Of a DNA stretch of 21,598 nucleotides, positions 19,873-21,598 are shown piece after piece; within the stretch, counting starts at the first letter, position 1; the number at the start of each line of letters is the position of its first letter. The notes beneath the pieces are model-generated. The model saw nothing but the letters and a program-made list of their open reading frames with translations, ran no database searches and had not been told where the DNA came from. The stretch comes from Botryllus schlosseri (Eukaryota > Chordata > Ascidiacea > Stolidobranchia > Styelidae): NCBI GenBank assembly GCA_000444245.1, contig ATSW01003832.1, positions 1 through 21,598 on the forward strand. The letters are read 5' to 3'. A program made the position numbers and the translations under genes.

Positions 19873-19990
19873 TGATTTTTTTCCAATTCTCCACTTGGTG
19901 CTGACGATTGCCCCTGGCGAATGTCGGCCGATAATATTCGGGTTGTATATTAAAGTTCCATACCGCAAAGAAGTTCTTCGGGAGTAAAAT
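19873..19990 (+). repeat. dispersed repeat family B, copy 9
   Basis: TTTTTTTCCAATTCTCCACTT, CTGACGATTGCCCCTGGCG, ATGTCGGCCGATAATATTCG, GGTTGTATATTAAAGTTCC and CAAAGAAGTTCTTCGG: loop, shortened arm and outer end. Confidence 0.7.
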
Positions 19991-20154
19991 TCCTTATAAA
20001 CTCTACTAAAGATTATAGCAGGGGTGCGTTATCACTTTAGAAAGAACCGAATTCAACATCTTGCCACTTGAATCAAATTCAGTTCATATCAAGCAAGAGT
20101 TGATTCTCGCAAGCGTGAGAATAGCAAATGTCTGTGCGACAAGCTTGGTTTGTC

Positions 20155-20362
20155 TCGCACTATACAGTTCTCCTGTAGCATTTTCATGAAAACCAGATAT
20201 TAGATTAGAATCTAAATTATGGCATATAGAAACATTTCACAAATTAGATTAGAATCAGAATTAGAGCGAAGAAACATTTCACAGATTAGATTAGGATTAT
20301 ATTACCGACATTTCGCTCTCAGTCTAATTAAGCAACTATAATTATCTAGTTCACTGCTTATG
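20155..20362 (-). repeat. dispersed repeat family A, copy 4, with an internal tandem duplication
   Basis: In reverse complement: AACTAGATAATTATAG, TTAATTAGACTGAG, GCGAAATGTCGG, then CTAATCTGTGAAATGTTTCT twice about 50 bases apart, then a stretch readable as GFHENATGELYSARQTK. It matches 1866-2015 and 13932-14075. Confidence 0.75.
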
Positions 20363-20566
20363 ACAATATCATTTCTTCTTCAGTGCATATCACAAGCAGA
20401 ACAGCAAATTGTAGCCCGCTAAATGTAACATTGACGAGGCGTTGCTTGGCTACGTTGTTTGGCAATGAGAGTGTGGATTAGTATTTGAAAGAGAGCGACC
20501 GTCGTCTGATCATCACTTCATCAGTACGAATATATTGAATCCTTCGGAAACAGCAAACGCCTGACA

Positions 20567-20582
20567 ATGACTACTACGCCAA
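20567..20582 (+). CDS. candidate first coding exon of a gene running off the right side
   Basis: ATG with an A two bases before it opens a five-codon stretch (MTTTP plus one base). It ends at a near-perfect donor, CCAA|GTAAGTG. The 200 bases upstream are not covered by a recognised repeat. Two X-box-like words, GTTGCTTGGCTAC and GTTGTTTGGCAAT, lie in tandem at 20441-20467. No continuing exon could be confirmed in the last kilobase, so the product is unknown. The case rests only on ATG plus donor. Confidence 0.3.
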
Positions 20583-20606
20583 GTAAGTGACCCCTTACTT
20601 CTGTAT

Positions 20607-20690
20607 CAGTGGTTCTCAAACTGGGAGGCGCCCTCCCCCCGGGGGACATGAAAGCACCCGAATGGAGGGTCGAAGCCGCCTGCGAGAAAT
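20607..20690 (+). mobile_element. single hAT (Charlie-like) end
   Basis: CAGTGGTTCTCAAACTGGGA, then a GGCGCCCTCCCCCCGGGGG hairpin-like stretch, closely resembling the 5' ends of Charlie-type hAT elements. No right end was found in the window. It would lie just inside the intron of the candidate exon at 20567. Confidence 0.6.
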
Positions 20691-20897
20691 GATATTTCCT
20701 GCACTCAAAATGAGTTTATTGGCAATGATCCTAATTTTATCTCGATTTTAAAAGTCATAATCGCGTCGTACCATCTATGCATCTGAAGTTAGATTTTGAC
20801 TGATACCGAACCTTGGGCTAATCAGAAGATGTCCCCGAATGAAGTGAAACTGGTGAATGCGTGTAGCTGTGCCATTGGATTTTGATTTGGACTGTGG

Positions 20898-20945
20898 TAG
20901 GGTTACCATATTTTTGTGGAGCAAATTCCGGACACTCTTTAGTGC
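20898..20945 (+). repeat. TAGGGTTACC-type end, partial second copy
   Basis: TAGGGTTACCATATTTTTG and TTCCGGACACTCTTT resemble the left end of the element at 7228-7573 in the same order. The other end was not found. Confidence 0.4.
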
Positions 20946-21175
20946 CCACTAGCGGATTTTAAAATGAGGTACGACACATTGTCTGCCAATATGACGTCAC
21001 ACTAGCAACGCTGTGTCTATCGACCAGAGGTGGTCACAATCCGGATCAAGATCCGCTATAATGTTATGTAGGTGGATTTATGTGGTTGTGTGTTGTAACC
21101 AGGAACGAAACAACTTTTTTCAGCCTCCATAAATAAATACTGATCTTGAGCCCACCATAATCGATGCAACTTCTG

Positions 21176-21191
21176 GGGAGGGGGGGGGGGG
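21176..21191 (+). repeat. G-rich homopolymer run
   Basis: A run of about a dozen G with one A. Its length is prone to sequencing error. Confidence 0.7.
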
Positions 21192-21462
21192 CTTAGCCTA
21201 CTATATACATCTGGTTTCTATATGCATCTGGTCTTTTAATTTTGTGAATGAAATCTGTCTATAATATTGATTCTTCCGTGTGTTACTATAAAATTTTGAT
21301 CCTCTTACCGCCCACATGATCGCAGTTAGCGGGAGAGCAGGTGGAAGGTGATGACTTCGAAAATGCAACGAACGTAATTATACATAGTAAAGTCATGTCA
21401 TGTAACACGGATAAAACTATTTATGAGCCTGAATGCCGTTCCACTCCAGCAGGTTGCACACC

Positions 21463-21598
21463 CGATGGCTTTCAACCTTTTATGGTCGCGACTTCATTTC
21501 CAATTTAAAAATGTTCTGTTGCCCAGCTCAAAATTTGATAAGTTGATTACTGAAAAACGGTCAGCACCTTCTCATCTTTGCGAACCCCAGAATAAAGG
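21463..21598 (+). mobile_element. diverged hAT-like end, running off the window
   Basis: TGGCTTTCAACCTTTTATGG followed by TCGCGAC resembles the Charlie-type terminal sequence, with several changes in the outermost bases. The inner boundary is unknown. Confidence 0.35.

Noticed and set aside
1-21598. CRISPR arrays, operons, bacterial promoters or terminators
   Set aside because: The spliced akirin gene, SINE and hAT elements show animal nuclear DNA; no regularly spaced repeats were seen.
1-21598. Retrovirus-like or Polinton-like fossils
   Set aside because: No long terminal repeats with TG..CA ends, no recognisable polymerase, capsid or integrase stretch was seen in either strand.

Overview
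The window is animal nuclear DNA. It is AT-rich, gene-poor and full of short repeats. It has one clearly recognisable host gene, akirin, on the + strand. All six coding exons can be read, with GT..AG introns, and they join in phase into a 199-residue protein from MACGATLKR to the C-terminal SYVS. The akirin is of animal type and closer to vertebrate akirins than to the Drosophila protein as I remember them. Together with the small introns, AT-richness and repeat types, this suggests an invertebrate deuterostome, perhaps a tunicate. That placement is inference and is weak.

Layout. 1-172: a fossil 3' tail of what looks like a LINE-type element. 172-1592: upstream region of akirin, with a motif repeated three times and a splice-acceptor-like site 10 bases before the ATG. 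1593-5764: akirin; introns 1 and 3 hold copies of dispersed repeats A and B, and intron 5 holds a cluster of ACTCG/CGAGT words. 5765-12317: no recognised gene, but a second inverted LINE-type tail (7050-7215), a terminal-inverted-repeat element with a 20-bp triplication (7228-7573), a strong hairpin (9115-9137), and copies of A and B. 12318-13797: a deleted hAT DNA transposon with a perfect 8-bp target duplication and a decayed transposase C-terminus on the minus strand. Inside it sits a second, palindromic hAT-like element (12705-13086) with its own perfect 8-bp duplication. 13932-15068: A and B repeats, with a tRNA-derived SINE (14542-14828) flanked by a 12-base target duplication. 15069-21598: mostly unassigned DNA with single hAT ends, a second copy of the palindromic element (18923-19378), more A and B copies, and one candidate first coding exon (20567-20582) of a gene that would continue to the right.

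How it works together. Only akirin can be given a cellular role: a small nuclear adaptor linked to chromatin remodelling, innate-immune transcription and nuclear proteasome import. The rest records repeated transposon activity. The order of events can be read at 12.3-13.8 kb (hAT first, palindromic element second) and at 14.5-14.8 kb (SINE into older repeat DNA). I found no convincing new biological system. The most unusual signal is family A: three copies share a short peptide-like stretch whose differences are partly synonymous, beside AT-rich DNA that is also shared.
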